DNA from: Herminiimonas sp. KBW02
Lineage (GTDB): Bacteria > Pseudomonadota > Gammaproteobacteria > Burkholderiales > Burkholderiaceae_D
Length of the DNA stretch: 64,000 bases
Reading direction: 5' to 3'
NCBI RefSeq assembly: GCF_003852535.1
Contig: NZ_QAJP01000004.1
Coordinates: forward strand, 248,001-312,000
The position numbers and the translations under genes are program-made. Every line of letters starts with the position of its first letter. Position 1 is the stretch's first letter. The notes beneath the pieces were generated by a model. That model was given only the letters and a program-made list of their open reading frames with translations. It was not told the origin of the DNA and made no database searches. This document shows positions 55,051-63,581 of this stretch, piece after piece.

Positions 55051-55175
55051 AATGTGTATCGGATTCTTTCACCAAAATTGTGAACGATACCTGCGTTAAC
55101 CGTTAATACGGGTTGGCACGGTAACTGCTATGTCAGTTTTGTTGGCGAATTTTCGCCTCCTCTTTTTCTCGTAAA

Positions 55176-55190
55176 GGTGGTGTACCACAT
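55176..55190. promoter_or_regulatory. Operator-like element 2 (GGTGGTGTACCACAT)
   Basis: Inverted counterpart of 55035-55050, 46 bases before the binding-protein start. TGGTGTACCA-like cores are typical of GntR-type and related regulators; which protein binds is unknown. Confidence 0.45.
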
Positions 55191-55235
55191 TATTTGCGAG
55201 GCGAACTCTAAATGCATCACTGACAAAGGAAGCAA

Positions 55236-56297
55236 ATGATCATGAAGACCAGACAGAGTAAGTGCCTAGTCGGCAAGCTGAAAGTGTTAACACTTCTGAT
55301 GATGGGGAGTGCGGCGTTGATGACTGCCAACCTGGCTGCGGCACAGGAAGGCAAGAAGATCCGTTTCGCGCTTGACTGGGCGATGCAAGGTCCGCAGGCG
55401 CCGTTTCTGATTCCGCACGCTGATGGTTGCTATGCAAAAGCAGGGCTGGATGTGACCACCGACAGGGGCTTCGGCTCTGGCGATACCGTCACCAAGGTGG
55501 CGAGCGGCGGTTATGACGTCGGTTTTGCAGATATCAACGTAATGATCGAGTACAACGCCAAGCATCCTGATTCCAGGCTGATTGCCTTCTTCATGATTTA
55601 CGACGGCAACGCATTGTCGATTGCCACACTGAAGAACAAAGGCATCACCAAGCCGACAGATCTGGTAGGCAAGACGCTGGCTGCGCCTGCGGGTGACGCA
55701 TCACGCCGCTTGTTCTCGGTACTGGCCAAGGCGAATAACTTCCCGGCTGATTCCGTGAAGTGGGTGAATGTTTCGCCTGAGCTGCGTGAAAGCATGCTGG
55801 TGCGCGGCAGCGTGGATGCGATCAGCGGCGCGGCGTTCCCGGTTTATATGGGCGTAAAAGCTGGCGGCGTGAAGGAAGAGAATATCGTCATGCTGCGCTA
55901 TCCGGAGTACGGCGTATCGCTGTATGGCACTGCACTGATCGCCAAGCCGGCGTATGCAGCGGCGAACGCCAAGGCGATGACTTCCATGATCGAGTGCGTC
56001 GCGCAAGGTATGGCCAAGAGCATGAAGAATCCTGATGCAGCGATAGACGCATTGCTCAAGCGTGAACCCCTGACCGATAAGAAGACAGAGCTGGAACGTA
56101 TGAAGCTGTCCTTCGACTGGTCGATTGCGACGCCATGGGTGAAGAAGAACGGTATGAGCTTTATCGATCCGGCGCGTCTGAACAAGTCGCTGACCGAGGT
56201 ATCCGCCGCATTGGATATCCCACGGCCGGATGCGAAGGATGTCTATACCGACGCCTACCTGCCGCCGCGTTCCTCACTGATGATTACCGCGAAATGA
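55236..56297 (+). CDS. ABC importer periplasmic binding protein, NMT1/THI5-like
   Basis: 353 residues with AAGGAAG before the ATG. The signal peptide ends near TANLAAAQEG. NMT1-type features: RFALDWAMQGPQAPFLIPHADG, YAKAGLDVTTDRGFGSGDTVTKVASGGYDVGFADINVMIEY and LVGKTLAAPAGDASRRLFSVLA. This family binds pyrimidines, sulfonates, riboflavin precursors or aromatic acids; the ligand here is not deducible. First gene of the importer operon; its stop overlaps the ATPase start. Confidence 0.9.
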   Translation: MIMKTRQSKCLVGKLKVLTLLMMGSAALMTANLAAAQEGKKIRFALDWAMQGPQAPFLIPHADGCYAKAGLDVTTDRGFGSGDTVTKVASGGYDVGFADINVMIEYNAKHPDSRLIAFFMIYDGNALSIATLKNKGITKPTDLVGKTLAAPAGDASRRLFSVLAKANNFPADSVKWVNVSPELRESMLVRGSVDAISGAAFPVYMGVKAGGVKEENIVMLRYPEYGVSLYGTALIAKPAYAAANAKAMTSMIECVAQGMAKSMKNPDAAIDALLKREPLTDKKTELERMKLSFDWSIATPWVKKNGMSFIDPARLNKSLTEVSAALDIPRPDAKDVYTDAYLPPRSSLMITAK

Positions 56298-57121
56298 TGA
56301 ACGCTTCTGAACAGGATAACGCGTACCAGAAGCCGCTGGTCGAGATGAGCGACGTTGCCCTCACATATGGTGAGGGCAGCGAGGGCTTGCTGGCGTTGCA
56401 GGACGTCAATCTGAACATACAGCAAGGTGAATTCGTGGCATTGGTAGGGCCTTCCGGTTGCGGCAAGTCCACGATGCTGAAGCTGATCAGCGGCTTGCGG
56501 CTGCCCAGGGCAGGGCACGTGGTGATTGCCGGACGTGAAGTGGCCCAGCCCCTGAAGTTTGTCGGCATGGCGTTTCAGAGCCCGGCGTTGCTGCCATGGC
56601 GCAATGTACTGAGCAATGTGATGCTGCCGCTGGAAATCGTGGAGCCGCATTGCCGCACCTTCAAGAAAGACATGGCGGCCAACATAGAACGAGCTAATGC
56701 CTTGTTCAAGAAAGTCGGGCTGAAGGATGTTGCGCAGCGCTACCCATGGCAGTTGTCAGGCGGGATGCAGCAACGCGCATCGCTGTGTCGCTCCCTGATC
56801 CACGAACCCAGGCTGCTCTTGCTCGATGAACCGTTTGGCGCGCTCGATGCTTTCACCCGTGAAGACTTGTGGGACACCCTGAAAGCACTGTGGAGCGAGC
56901 AAGGATTTACGGTGGTCCTGGTCACGCATGATCTGGCGGAAGCAACTTATCTGGCCGATACCGTGCATGTGTTTTCGCAGCGGCCGGGCCGCATCATTCA
57001 TAGCCGCAAGATCCCACAGGAATGCCGACGCAGCAGGGCAGATCGCTATACAGCGCTGTTTGCCGAAGAGGTGGCCAGCCTGCGTGAGTATGTCGGTCAT
57101 GCACAGGAGGAACATGCATGA
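56294..57121 (+). CDS. ABC importer ATPase (SsuB/TauB-like)
   Basis: 275 residues. The ATG at 56294 overlaps the preceding TGA (ATGA). Walker A GPSGCGKST, Q-loop FQSPALLPWR, signature LSGGMQQR, Walker B LLLLDEPFGALD and the switch His in VLVTHDLAEA are all intact. Hydrolyses ATP to drive uptake with the adjoining permease. The family grouping follows the partner genes. Confidence 0.95.
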   Translation: MMNASEQDNAYQKPLVEMSDVALTYGEGSEGLLALQDVNLNIQQGEFVALVGPSGCGKSTMLKLISGLRLPRAGHVVIAGREVAQPLKFVGMAFQSPALLPWRNVLSNVMLPLEIVEPHCRTFKKDMAANIERANALFKKVGLKDVAQRYPWQLSGGMQQRASLCRSLIHEPRLLLLDEPFGALDAFTREDLWDTLKALWSEQGFTVVLVTHDLAEATYLADTVHVFSQRPGRIIHSRKIPQECRRSRADRYTALFAEEVASLREYVGHAQEEHA

Positions 57122-57879
57122 AGAATCAAAAACTGAACGCGGTGCTCGCGCCATGGATGACAGCTGGCAGCATGTTTCTCTTGTGGGAAGTAGCGTGTCG
57201 CGCATTCAAGGTGCCCGAGATGGTATTGCCGGCACCGACGCAAATCATCGCTTCGCTGATCCAGTACTGGCCGGTGATCCAGACGGAAGCTTTGCAGACA
57301 CTCTTCACGACGCTGATCGGCTTTGTGCTGGCGATAGGCTTTGGCGTGCTGCTGGGTGTATTGGTCGGCGCCAGCCCGCGCATCTACCGTGCGATCAATC
57401 CTTTGCTGATAGGTTTTAACTCTATTCCCAAGGTAGCGATTGTGCCGGTACTCGTGATGTGGTTTGGCATCGGTACGGTACCTGCGGTGCTGTGTGCATT
57501 CCTCACCGCCTTCTTTCCGATTGCCGTCAATGTGGCGACCGGCATCGCGCATCTGGAACCGGAGCTTGCGGACGTGCTGCGTTCGTTGGGTGCGACCAAG
57601 AGCGTGATCCTGAAAAAGGTGGCACTGCCACGTGCGCTGCCTTATCTCTTCGCTTCCCTGAAAGTCGCCATCACGCTGGCTTTCGTTGGTTCAGTGGTAT
57701 CTGAAATGGTCGCCAGCAATGCAGGCATCGGCTATCTCTTGCTGAACGCCAGTTCTTCCTTCCGCGTGCCACTCGTGTTTGCCGCACTGATAGTCGTCGG
57801 TGTGATGGGCATCCTGATGTATGGCATTTCGGACTTCATTGAGCATCGCTCCACTTCCTGGGCAAAACGTGGAGAGTAA
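57118..57879 (+). CDS. ABC importer permease (SsuC/TauC-like)
   Basis: 253 residues, overlapping the ATPase gene by four bases. About six membrane helices; the EAA-type coupling loop is DVLRSLGATKSVILKKVALPRALPYLF, which contacts the ATPase. Belongs to the BPD_transp_1 group. Completes a standard three-gene importer, inner membrane. Confidence 0.94.
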   Translation: MKNQKLNAVLAPWMTAGSMFLLWEVACRAFKVPEMVLPAPTQIIASLIQYWPVIQTEALQTLFTTLIGFVLAIGFGVLLGVLVGASPRIYRAINPLLIGFNSIPKVAIVPVLVMWFGIGTVPAVLCAFLTAFFPIAVNVATGIAHLEPELADVLRSLGATKSVILKKVALPRALPYLFASLKVAITLAFVGSVVSEMVASNAGIGYLLLNASSSFRVPLVFAALIVVGVMGILMYGISDFIEHRSTSWAKRGE

Positions 57880-57952
57880 AACCATGCCCGCTATCCGCAA
57901 TGCAGTAACAAGAATGAAGCAATAAGTTTGTTTATCTAAAAAGGAACTAATA

Positions 57953-59128
57953 ATGAAACAAGTAAAACATGCTGCCATCGGCAGCGTGCTGGGCCTGCTC
58001 GCGTGTGCGTTTTCTGCACAGGCACTCGCGCAGACCAGCGTACAGGTCAGCGGCATGCTGGATGTGTATGCCGGTTCCATCAAACGCAGCGGTGATGCGG
58101 CCAGCACATCGGTGGTCAATAGCGGTGGTCTGCAAACTTCGTGGTGGGGCTTCAAGGGTACGGAAGAGCTGGGCGATGGCATGCAGGCGCATTTTGCCCT
58201 GACCGGCTTTATGCGCCCCGACGTTGGTGCCATGGGTCGCTTCGGTGCGGATACCATGTTTTCCCGTGACGCCAACGTAGGATTGTCCGGCTCCTTTGGT
58301 CGCGTCTCTTTGGGGCGTGACCTGGCGCCTAACTTTGTGCCGACGCTGACATTTAATCCGTTTGGTTCTTCGTTCCAGTTTTCTCCTTTAGGTTTGCATA
58401 CGCAAACATCGTCCAGTCGCTATCGCGGCCAGGCATGGTCGGCCACCGTTTCCGGTGATACTGCATGGAGCAACGAGATCATGTACGTCACGCCTAAACT
58501 GGGCGGCTTCACTACCAGCTTGTTCCTGCAGCTCGGCGAGCAAGCCGGTAATTCGAGCAAGAATAATTACGGTGCCAATACCATGTATGCCAATGGCCCG
58601 TTGTCATTCGGCGCTTACTTCCAGTCCGTTAAGTTGAGCAATCCGGTTGATACGACGGTGGGACCATCGCAAGTATTTTCGTTCACACCGTATAACCGTG
58701 TAAGTGGCGCGACCTATACGCTGGGCGCGTCCAAGAACGATACCTGGTTTGTCGGTGGTGCTTATGACTTGCAAGTCGTCAAGCTGTACGGGACCTTGAA
58801 TTATTCGACCACCAACTTATTGAATGCTGCCGACGCTGCTCGCTACGACCTGAAATCCAATACCGTACAACTCGGCGCCAGCATGCCGGTAGGGCAGGGT
58901 TCGGTATTGCTGTCGTGGGCCAGAACCAATGTCAAAGCCACAGGTGATTTCAGCGCGGTACTAGGTGGTACTGACGTCAAGTCGTCGATAGTGCGCAATA
59001 CGGTTTCGCTCGGATATGACTACTTCTTTTCCAAGCGTACCGATGTTTATGGCGTCGTCAGCTACGACAAGCTGAGCGAGCAATCCAGCGGCGTCAGTGC
59101 CGGTGTCGGTATTCGCCAGCGTTTCTGA
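57953..59128 (+). CDS. Outer-membrane porin, Burkholderiales type
   Basis: 391 residues. A signal peptide ends AQALAQTS; the barrel begins VQVSGMLDVYAG and shows WWGFKGTEELGDGMQAHFAL and the GFGRVSLGRD-like SFGRVSLGRDLAP block of the OmpC/Omp32-like family, ending with the C-terminal Phe needed for BAM recognition (IRQRF). A trimeric general or anion-selective porin is expected. It lies 73 bases after the permease gene and probably serves the same substrate. Terminator downstream. Confidence 0.94.
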   Translation: MKQVKHAAIGSVLGLLACAFSAQALAQTSVQVSGMLDVYAGSIKRSGDAASTSVVNSGGLQTSWWGFKGTEELGDGMQAHFALTGFMRPDVGAMGRFGADTMFSRDANVGLSGSFGRVSLGRDLAPNFVPTLTFNPFGSSFQFSPLGLHTQTSSSRYRGQAWSATVSGDTAWSNEIMYVTPKLGGFTTSLFLQLGEQAGNSSKNNYGANTMYANGPLSFGAYFQSVKLSNPVDTTVGPSQVFSFTPYNRVSGATYTLGASKNDTWFVGGAYDLQVVKLYGTLNYSTTNLLNAADAARYDLKSNTVQLGASMPVGQGSVLLSWARTNVKATGDFSAVLGGTDVKSSIVRNTVSLGYDYFFSKRTDVYGVVSYDKLSEQSSGVSAGVGIRQRF

Positions 59129-59168
59129 GGTCGCATGGTGCAGGGATTCTGCACATGATCTGTTAAGC

Positions 59169-59202
59169 AAAAAGAGGACTATGCAAATAGTCCTCTTTTT
59201 TG
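59169..59202 (+). terminator. Intrinsic terminator after the porin gene
   Basis: AGAGGACTAT and ATAGTCCTCT pair over GCAA; A run before, T6 after. Confidence 0.92.
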
Positions 59203-59389
59203 TTTGCGGCCGTCACATAGCAAAGCTTGCAGTGCATTTCCCTTCTGCAATTCTGCGTAATTTTTCTAAAAACATATTGAATGTCACTAGAATTCATGTA
59301 ATATATCAGTGCGTTGGGTGCGTAGACACTAGACATAATAAATAGAACAGAACAATCGAATCGCCACGGCGGTTCAACAGGAGACAAAG

Positions 59390-60772
59390 ATGGATGTACA
59401 TACCGGAGTGACCCTCCGCGCCAATGTGGCTGCTCGTCTTGAGCGTTTGCCCATGACCCGTTACCAGCGTTCCCTATTCGGCATTATTGCGACAGCCTGG
59501 TTCTTCGATTCGATGGATCTCGGCATTATGACCTTTGTGCTGGGCTCGATCAAAGCCGAGTTTGCATTAACCACTACCCAGGCCGGTTTGCTGGCCAGTT
59601 CCAGTTTCCTTGGCATGTTCCTCGGTGCGGCGATAGCCGGGATGCTGGCAGATAAATTCGGACGCAAGCCTGTTTTCCAGTGGAGCATGATTTTCTGGGG
59701 CGTCGGCAGCCTGGCTTGTGGCTTCGCTACAGATGTAACCTGGCTGATGATATTCCGCGTGGTCCTGGGCTTCGGCATGGGCATGGAGTTTCCTATCGGT
59801 TTGTCGATGGTGTCGGAAATCGTGCCCGCGAAAAGCCGTGGCAAATACGTCGCCATCCTGGAAGGTTTCTGGCCGCTCGGTTTTATCGCTGCCGGCATAC
59901 TCGCATACCTGACGCTGCCGTTGATTGGCTGGCGTGGCATCTTCATCGCCTTGTCGATTCCTGCAGTCTTTGTCTTCATCGTACGTCGTTACGTGCCTGA
60001 GTCGCCGCGCTGGCTGGAAGAGGTCGGCCGTGATGCGGAAGCCGACGCAGTGACGACCAACATAGAAAAGAATGTGATCAAGGCCAACGGCGGCAAGCCT
60101 TTGCCTACGCCTGCGCCAGCTATCAATGAATTGCCGCGCAAGCAGGACAAACGCGCCTTGTTTGCCGAGCTGTGGCATGGCGTGTACGCGAAACGTACGG
60201 TGATGTTGTGGGCCTTGTGGTTCTTTGCCTTGCTTGGCTACTACGGCCTGACGACCTGGCTGGGAGCGTTGTTGCAGCAGGCAGGCTATGAAGTCACCAA
60301 GTCTGTGATGTACACGGTTTATATCTCACTGGCAGGTATCCCCGGCTTTATTTTCTCGGCCTGGTTGCTGGAGAAGTGGGGCCGCAAACCGACTTGCGTG
60401 TTGATGCTGATAGGCAGTGCATGTGCTGCTTATCTGTACGGTCAGGTGGCGACTGCACAGGCGCCGGTAGCGCAACTGATAGGCGCAGGTCTGTGTATGC
60501 AGTTTTTCCTGTTCGGTATGTGGTCGGTACTGTATGCCTATACGCCGGAACTGTATCCGACCCGTTCGCGTGCCACCGGTTCCGGCTTTGCTTCGTCGGT
60601 CGGTCGTCTTGGTTCCTTGCTCGGACCGTTCGCAGTCGGCGTGATCCTGCCAATGACCGGACATACCGGTGTCTTCACACTGGGTGCGATTTCGTTCGGT
60701 ATCGCTGCACTGGTAGTGATCGTGATGGGAACAGAAACCAAAGGCCGTTCGCTGGAGGAAGTATCAGGTTGA
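59390..60772 (+). CDS. MFS metabolite:H+ symporter
   Basis: 460 residues, about 12 helices. The start is preceded by AGGAGAC. Motif A reads GMLADKFGRKP; FDSMDLGIMTFVLGSIK in helix 1 and PESPRWLEEVGR before the central loop put it in the sugar-porter/metabolite symporter (AAHS or NiaP-like) group. Substrates of that group are organic acids, aromatic acids or niacin. It has its own promoter region after the porin terminator. A second uptake route next to the ABC importer, with perhaps the same or a related compound. Confidence 0.9.
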   Translation: MDVHTGVTLRANVAARLERLPMTRYQRSLFGIIATAWFFDSMDLGIMTFVLGSIKAEFALTTTQAGLLASSSFLGMFLGAAIAGMLADKFGRKPVFQWSMIFWGVGSLACGFATDVTWLMIFRVVLGFGMGMEFPIGLSMVSEIVPAKSRGKYVAILEGFWPLGFIAAGILAYLTLPLIGWRGIFIALSIPAVFVFIVRRYVPESPRWLEEVGRDAEADAVTTNIEKNVIKANGGKPLPTPAPAINELPRKQDKRALFAELWHGVYAKRTVMLWALWFFALLGYYGLTTWLGALLQQAGYEVTKSVMYTVYISLAGIPGFIFSAWLLEKWGRKPTCVLMLIGSACAAYLYGQVATAQAPVAQLIGAGLCMQFFLFGMWSVLYAYTPELYPTRSRATGSGFASSVGRLGSLLGPFAVGVILPMTGHTGVFTLGAISFGIAALVVIVMGTETKGRSLEEVSG

Positions 60773-60845
60773 TGTTGTGATCGGATGGCGGCTTGTGGAT
60801 AGCCGCCATCTGCTTGTTGTGTGCTCTTCGTGTGCAGTACCTTTA

Positions 60846-60880
60846 ATGGTGTTCAGTGTGAACTGAGCACCATTTTTTTA
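60846..60880 (+). terminator. Intrinsic terminator after the MFS gene
   Basis: ATGGTGTTCAGT pairs with ACTGAGCACCAT (one mismatch) over GTGA, then T7. A second, weaker hairpin (GATGGCGGCT/AGCCGCCATC) lies at 60784-60810. Confidence 0.88.
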
Positions 60881-60912
60881 TCCGTCATGCATATGAAATT
60901 GAGAGTCCATTT

Positions 60913-61095
60913 TTAATACTGCTTTTCTTTTTTAATATTGCTTTTCATATCGCCGTAACTTTCCTGCACTTTGCCTGCGTGTTTTTCTAGCTTGCCTTTC
61001 TCTTCCAGTGTTTTATTGCCGATGATTTTGCCGGTCATTTCCTTGATAGCACCTTCGGCTTGTTTCAGATTGCCTTGGACTTGATCCTTGTTCAT
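60913..61095 (-). CDS. CsbD family stress protein
   Basis: 60 residues from ATG 61095 with AAGGAG upstream. The family pattern NKDQVQGNLKQAEGAIKEMTGKI is followed by GNKTLEEKGKLEKHAGKVQESYGD. These small, helical, hydrophilic proteins rise under general stress; biochemical role unknown. It lies 80 bases after the disordered-protein gene on the same strand. Confidence 0.93.
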   Translation of the reverse strand: MNKDQVQGNLKQAEGAIKEMTGKIIGNKTLEEKGKLEKHAGKVQESYGDMKSNIKKEKQY

Positions 61096-61175
61096 AGCAG
61101 TAACTCCTTGGGTTGATGCGTCCAAACCGGACGAGGATGAGGCGGCTTGCCGCGATCCGCTCATATCGTGCGTGC

Positions 61176-61409
61176 TTAGCCGCCGTGAAAGCCTTTGAGG
61201 ATGTCTTCCTTGGGCTTGTTCGGGTCTATGGTGGAATCGTTGGTACGTTCGGGCGTATCCAGCTTGTGGCTTTCTTCCGCATTCTTGCGCAGGCGTATTT
61301 GTGCATCAGGTGGCGGTGTGGGGGAGGCATTGTTGAGGTCTGATTCCTGAGCCTGTTCAGATGGCGTGGCTTGCTTGTCATCTGTATCGCGTATGTCTGT
61401 ATTGGACAT
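61176..61409 (-). CDS. Small disordered hydrophilic protein
   Basis: 77 residues with AGGAGG at ideal spacing. Composition is dominated by Asp, Glu, Asn, Pro, Thr and Lys (DIRDTDDKQATPSEQAQE; DSTIDPNKPKED) with no hydrophobic core, so it is probably intrinsically disordered. It precedes csbD-like and may be co-regulated with it in stress. Ends GFHGG. No family recognised. Confidence 0.7.
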   Translation of the reverse strand: MSNTDIRDTDDKQATPSEQAQESDLNNASPTPPPDAQIRLRKNAEESHKLDTPERTNDSTIDPNKPKEDILKGFHGG

Positions 61410-62007
61410 TCCATCCTCCTGTAGGAAACGGAGGTTCTATCTTAGGTAAGCATGGGCCGTTGGTTAATCAGACATACACTTAAACTCGTGTGGGAATTGC
61501 GGAGTTTGCGTGATGGAAATATCTTCTCCGTGCTTAACAATGTCTGCGCGACAAGTCTGCAACTGTGTAGTTGAAATTTGCAGCGCCGCCCTGTTCAGCC
61601 ATGTCGTCGGTTTGACCCTGGTCGGCAGATGGCCTAAACTTCGGCCTATGTCCTTACACCACACTTCCGTGAGCAACGTTGCAACAGAGCAGTCTTTGAT
61701 GACCGTTCTGTTTTCGCACGCGCTCAGGTTTCCGGGCGCAGAGCACGTCCTCCAGCCGGCAGCAGATTCCTAAGCCCGGCGATATTTCCTTTTTCTCATT
61801 TGCGCATCATCTATCGCCGGGCTTAAGCCAGGCGCGATAGCGGCCGTCCCGGATCCGGGCGTGGGCCGCGCTTTGGAATCACATCATGTCTTCAATCATT
61901 TGCGACAAGCAAGGTCTTGTCGGGTTTCAGTACGACCACATTATGGTCATGCACTTCTGTCAGCTCGCTGATGCAGCACGTATTTCCTTTGCTACCGGGC
62001 GGGACAT
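61410..62007. other. Long intergenic region with inverted repeat
   Basis: 598 bases. Two short overlapping frames on opposite strands (61464-61676 and 61513-61773) look noncoding. The main structure is the inverted repeat at 61771-61825. The span from 61826 to 62007 holds nothing recognised. Confidence 0.5.
61771..61825. repeat. 14-bp inverted repeat TAAGCCCGGCGATA
   Basis: Perfect arms at 61771-61784 and 61812-61825 separated by 27 T/C-rich bases. No T run follows. Could be a structured RNA end or an operator. Confidence 0.5.
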
Positions 62008-62880
62008 ATGGACCTGACCAAAAACTTCGTCAAGAACAAGCGTCCGTGCGCGGATGGTTTTCGCTGGTTCCTGCGTAACCATGCCGACGGCAGCGATTAT
62101 CAGCCTCTGCTGAACGCATTGGTCGATGCGGGCCGGGTGGACGACGCCTGCTGGCTGTTGACGCAATTCGGTCCTACCGACGAAGTGCTGAAGGTCGACG
62201 CCATCGATGCGGAAGCCGTGGTGTTTGCCGGAACGCTGGAAGTGCAGGGCAATATCGAAGTGACGACTGTCTTGCGTGCAGGTCGTTCGATACATGCGGG
62301 TGGCGGCATACGTGCCGGCAAGGAAATTATTGCCGGCGAAGATGTGCAGGTCGGCGGCAGCATACGTTGCGACGGCACACTGGACGCTGGTGGCGATATC
62401 AGGGTGGCCTGGGGTATGGAAGTCGCGGACGCAATCCGCAGTGGTGGTGATGTCCGTGCCGAATGGGAAATGATCTGCGGCGCGAGCCTGACACTGGACG
62501 GCAACTTGCTGGTCGGGCAAGACCTGATCACCGCTGGTGCACTGCGCTGCCACAAGAATATACGCGTGCTTGGTGCGATGACTGCACATGACAGTGTCTG
62601 GGCCGGGAATGGTATCGCGGTCGGCGCCAGCATACTGTGCGACAGTCATCTGGAAGCGAACTGGGGTATCAGGGCCGGGCAGGCGATTATTGCGCAGGGT
62701 TCGATTAAGGCGGGCGAGAGCTTGCACGCACAGGACGAGATACGGGCGGGCGAAGGCTATGGCGTGTATGCCGGATTGGTCGTGCAGGTCGAAGCATGGG
62801 AAGCCAGTGCGCAGGTGCATGCAAGCAGCAAACCGCAACGATTGATGAGCGGCTGGTGGGGTGGGGCGTGCCTGGTTTGA
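62008..62880 (+). CDS. Predicted beta-helix protein of unknown function
   Basis: 290 residues. The N-terminal 60 residues form a helical domain (ADGFRWFLRNHADGSDYQPLLNAL...DDACWLLTQFGPT). From about 70 to 265 the chain is a regular run of short units with V/I/L, G and A at fixed spacing (VFAGTLEVQGNIEV, LRAGRSIHAGGGIRAGKEIIAGEDVQVGGSI and so on), predicting a right- or left-handed beta-helix as in bactofilins or polymer-forming proteins, though no bactofilin signature is seen. No signal peptide. Probably cytoplasmic structural or scaffolding protein. Confidence 0.7.
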   Translation: MDLTKNFVKNKRPCADGFRWFLRNHADGSDYQPLLNALVDAGRVDDACWLLTQFGPTDEVLKVDAIDAEAVVFAGTLEVQGNIEVTTVLRAGRSIHAGGGIRAGKEIIAGEDVQVGGSIRCDGTLDAGGDIRVAWGMEVADAIRSGGDVRAEWEMICGASLTLDGNLLVGQDLITAGALRCHKNIRVLGAMTAHDSVWAGNGIAVGASILCDSHLEANWGIRAGQAIIAQGSIKAGESLHAQDEIRAGEGYGVYAGLVVQVEAWEASAQVHASSKPQRLMSGWWGGACLV

Positions 62881-62929
62881 GATCAGGGTGGCGTAGGTAA
62901 AAAATTGTTGAGTTGAGAAATAGCTGGGG

Positions 62930-63571
62930 GTGAGATTGAGCAGCTTGTTTGCTTCCTTTCCTTTGCCGATGTGGGGTAGCGGTTTGCTGGAGCTGCGCAT
63001 CGATGTACAACTACCGCCATCCGAAGTCGAGAAAGAACTGGATGCCATACACCGTCGGCTGCATCGTCCCGGCGATGCCTTGCATGACTTGCCGACGCTG
63101 GATATCGATTTTCAGGGACTGAGATTCCGTTATCGGGTGGCCGATGGCGAGCATTACATTTACGTGGAAGACGTGAAGCGCGACTGTCTTGCCGGATATA
63201 CGATTTTCAATCGCCTGATAGAACTGAATCGGCGCCAGGATAAATATTTGCGTGCGACGCACTCTAAATATGGATCGCCATATCAACGGCGCGGCATCGC
63301 AACCGCGATTTATCGCTGGTGGCTCGATAGCGGACATAGCCTGATCAGCGGAGCGCGTCAGTCATCCGGTGCGCATGCATTGTGGCGTTCGCTGGGCAAG
63401 CATTACGCACTGGTTTATGTTGATTTGCGCGAGAAAAAATTACGCTGTCTCGGGCCCAAAGTCAGTAGTCGGGTACGTGAGGATTTGCACACGCGGATGC
63501 TGCTGGTTGGTTGCGGGCAGGATTTGCAGGTGCTGGCAGAGCAAACCGGCATGACCATGCATGCCGTTTAG
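62930..63571 (+). CDS. Hypothetical GNAT-like protein
   Basis: 213 residues, GTG start at 62930 (TTG 62936 is an alternative), 49 bases after the beta-helix gene. YGSPYQRRGIATAIYRWWLDSG looks like the acetyl-CoA-binding motif A of GNAT acetyltransferases (Q-x-x-G-x-G/A), followed by LISGARQSSGAHALWRSLGKHY, which matches the motif-B helix region. The N-terminal half is unlike classical GNATs. Assignment tentative; substrate unknown. Confidence 0.55.
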   Translation: MRLSSLFASFPLPMWGSGLLELRIDVQLPPSEVEKELDAIHRRLHRPGDALHDLPTLDIDFQGLRFRYRVADGEHYIYVEDVKRDCLAGYTIFNRLIELNRRQDKYLRATHSKYGSPYQRRGIATAIYRWWLDSGHSLISGARQSSGAHALWRSLGKHYALVYVDLREKKLRCLGPKVSSRVREDLHTRMLLVGCGQDLQVLAEQTGMTMHAV

Positions 63572-63581
63572 CGGTGATCAC

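Larger units (their letters stand above)
54930..55235. other. Regulatory region upstream of the ABC importer operon
   Basis: 306 bases without a gene. It carries two oppositely oriented copies of a GTGG-N4-CCAC element (55035-55050 and 55176-55190). Confidence 0.5.

Noticed and set aside
61464-61773. Two overlapping short frames on opposite strands in the 61.4-62.0 kb gap
   Set aside because: Cys/His/Ser-rich random-looking products and no conserved features. The plus-strand one has a weak GGAG and was the closer call.
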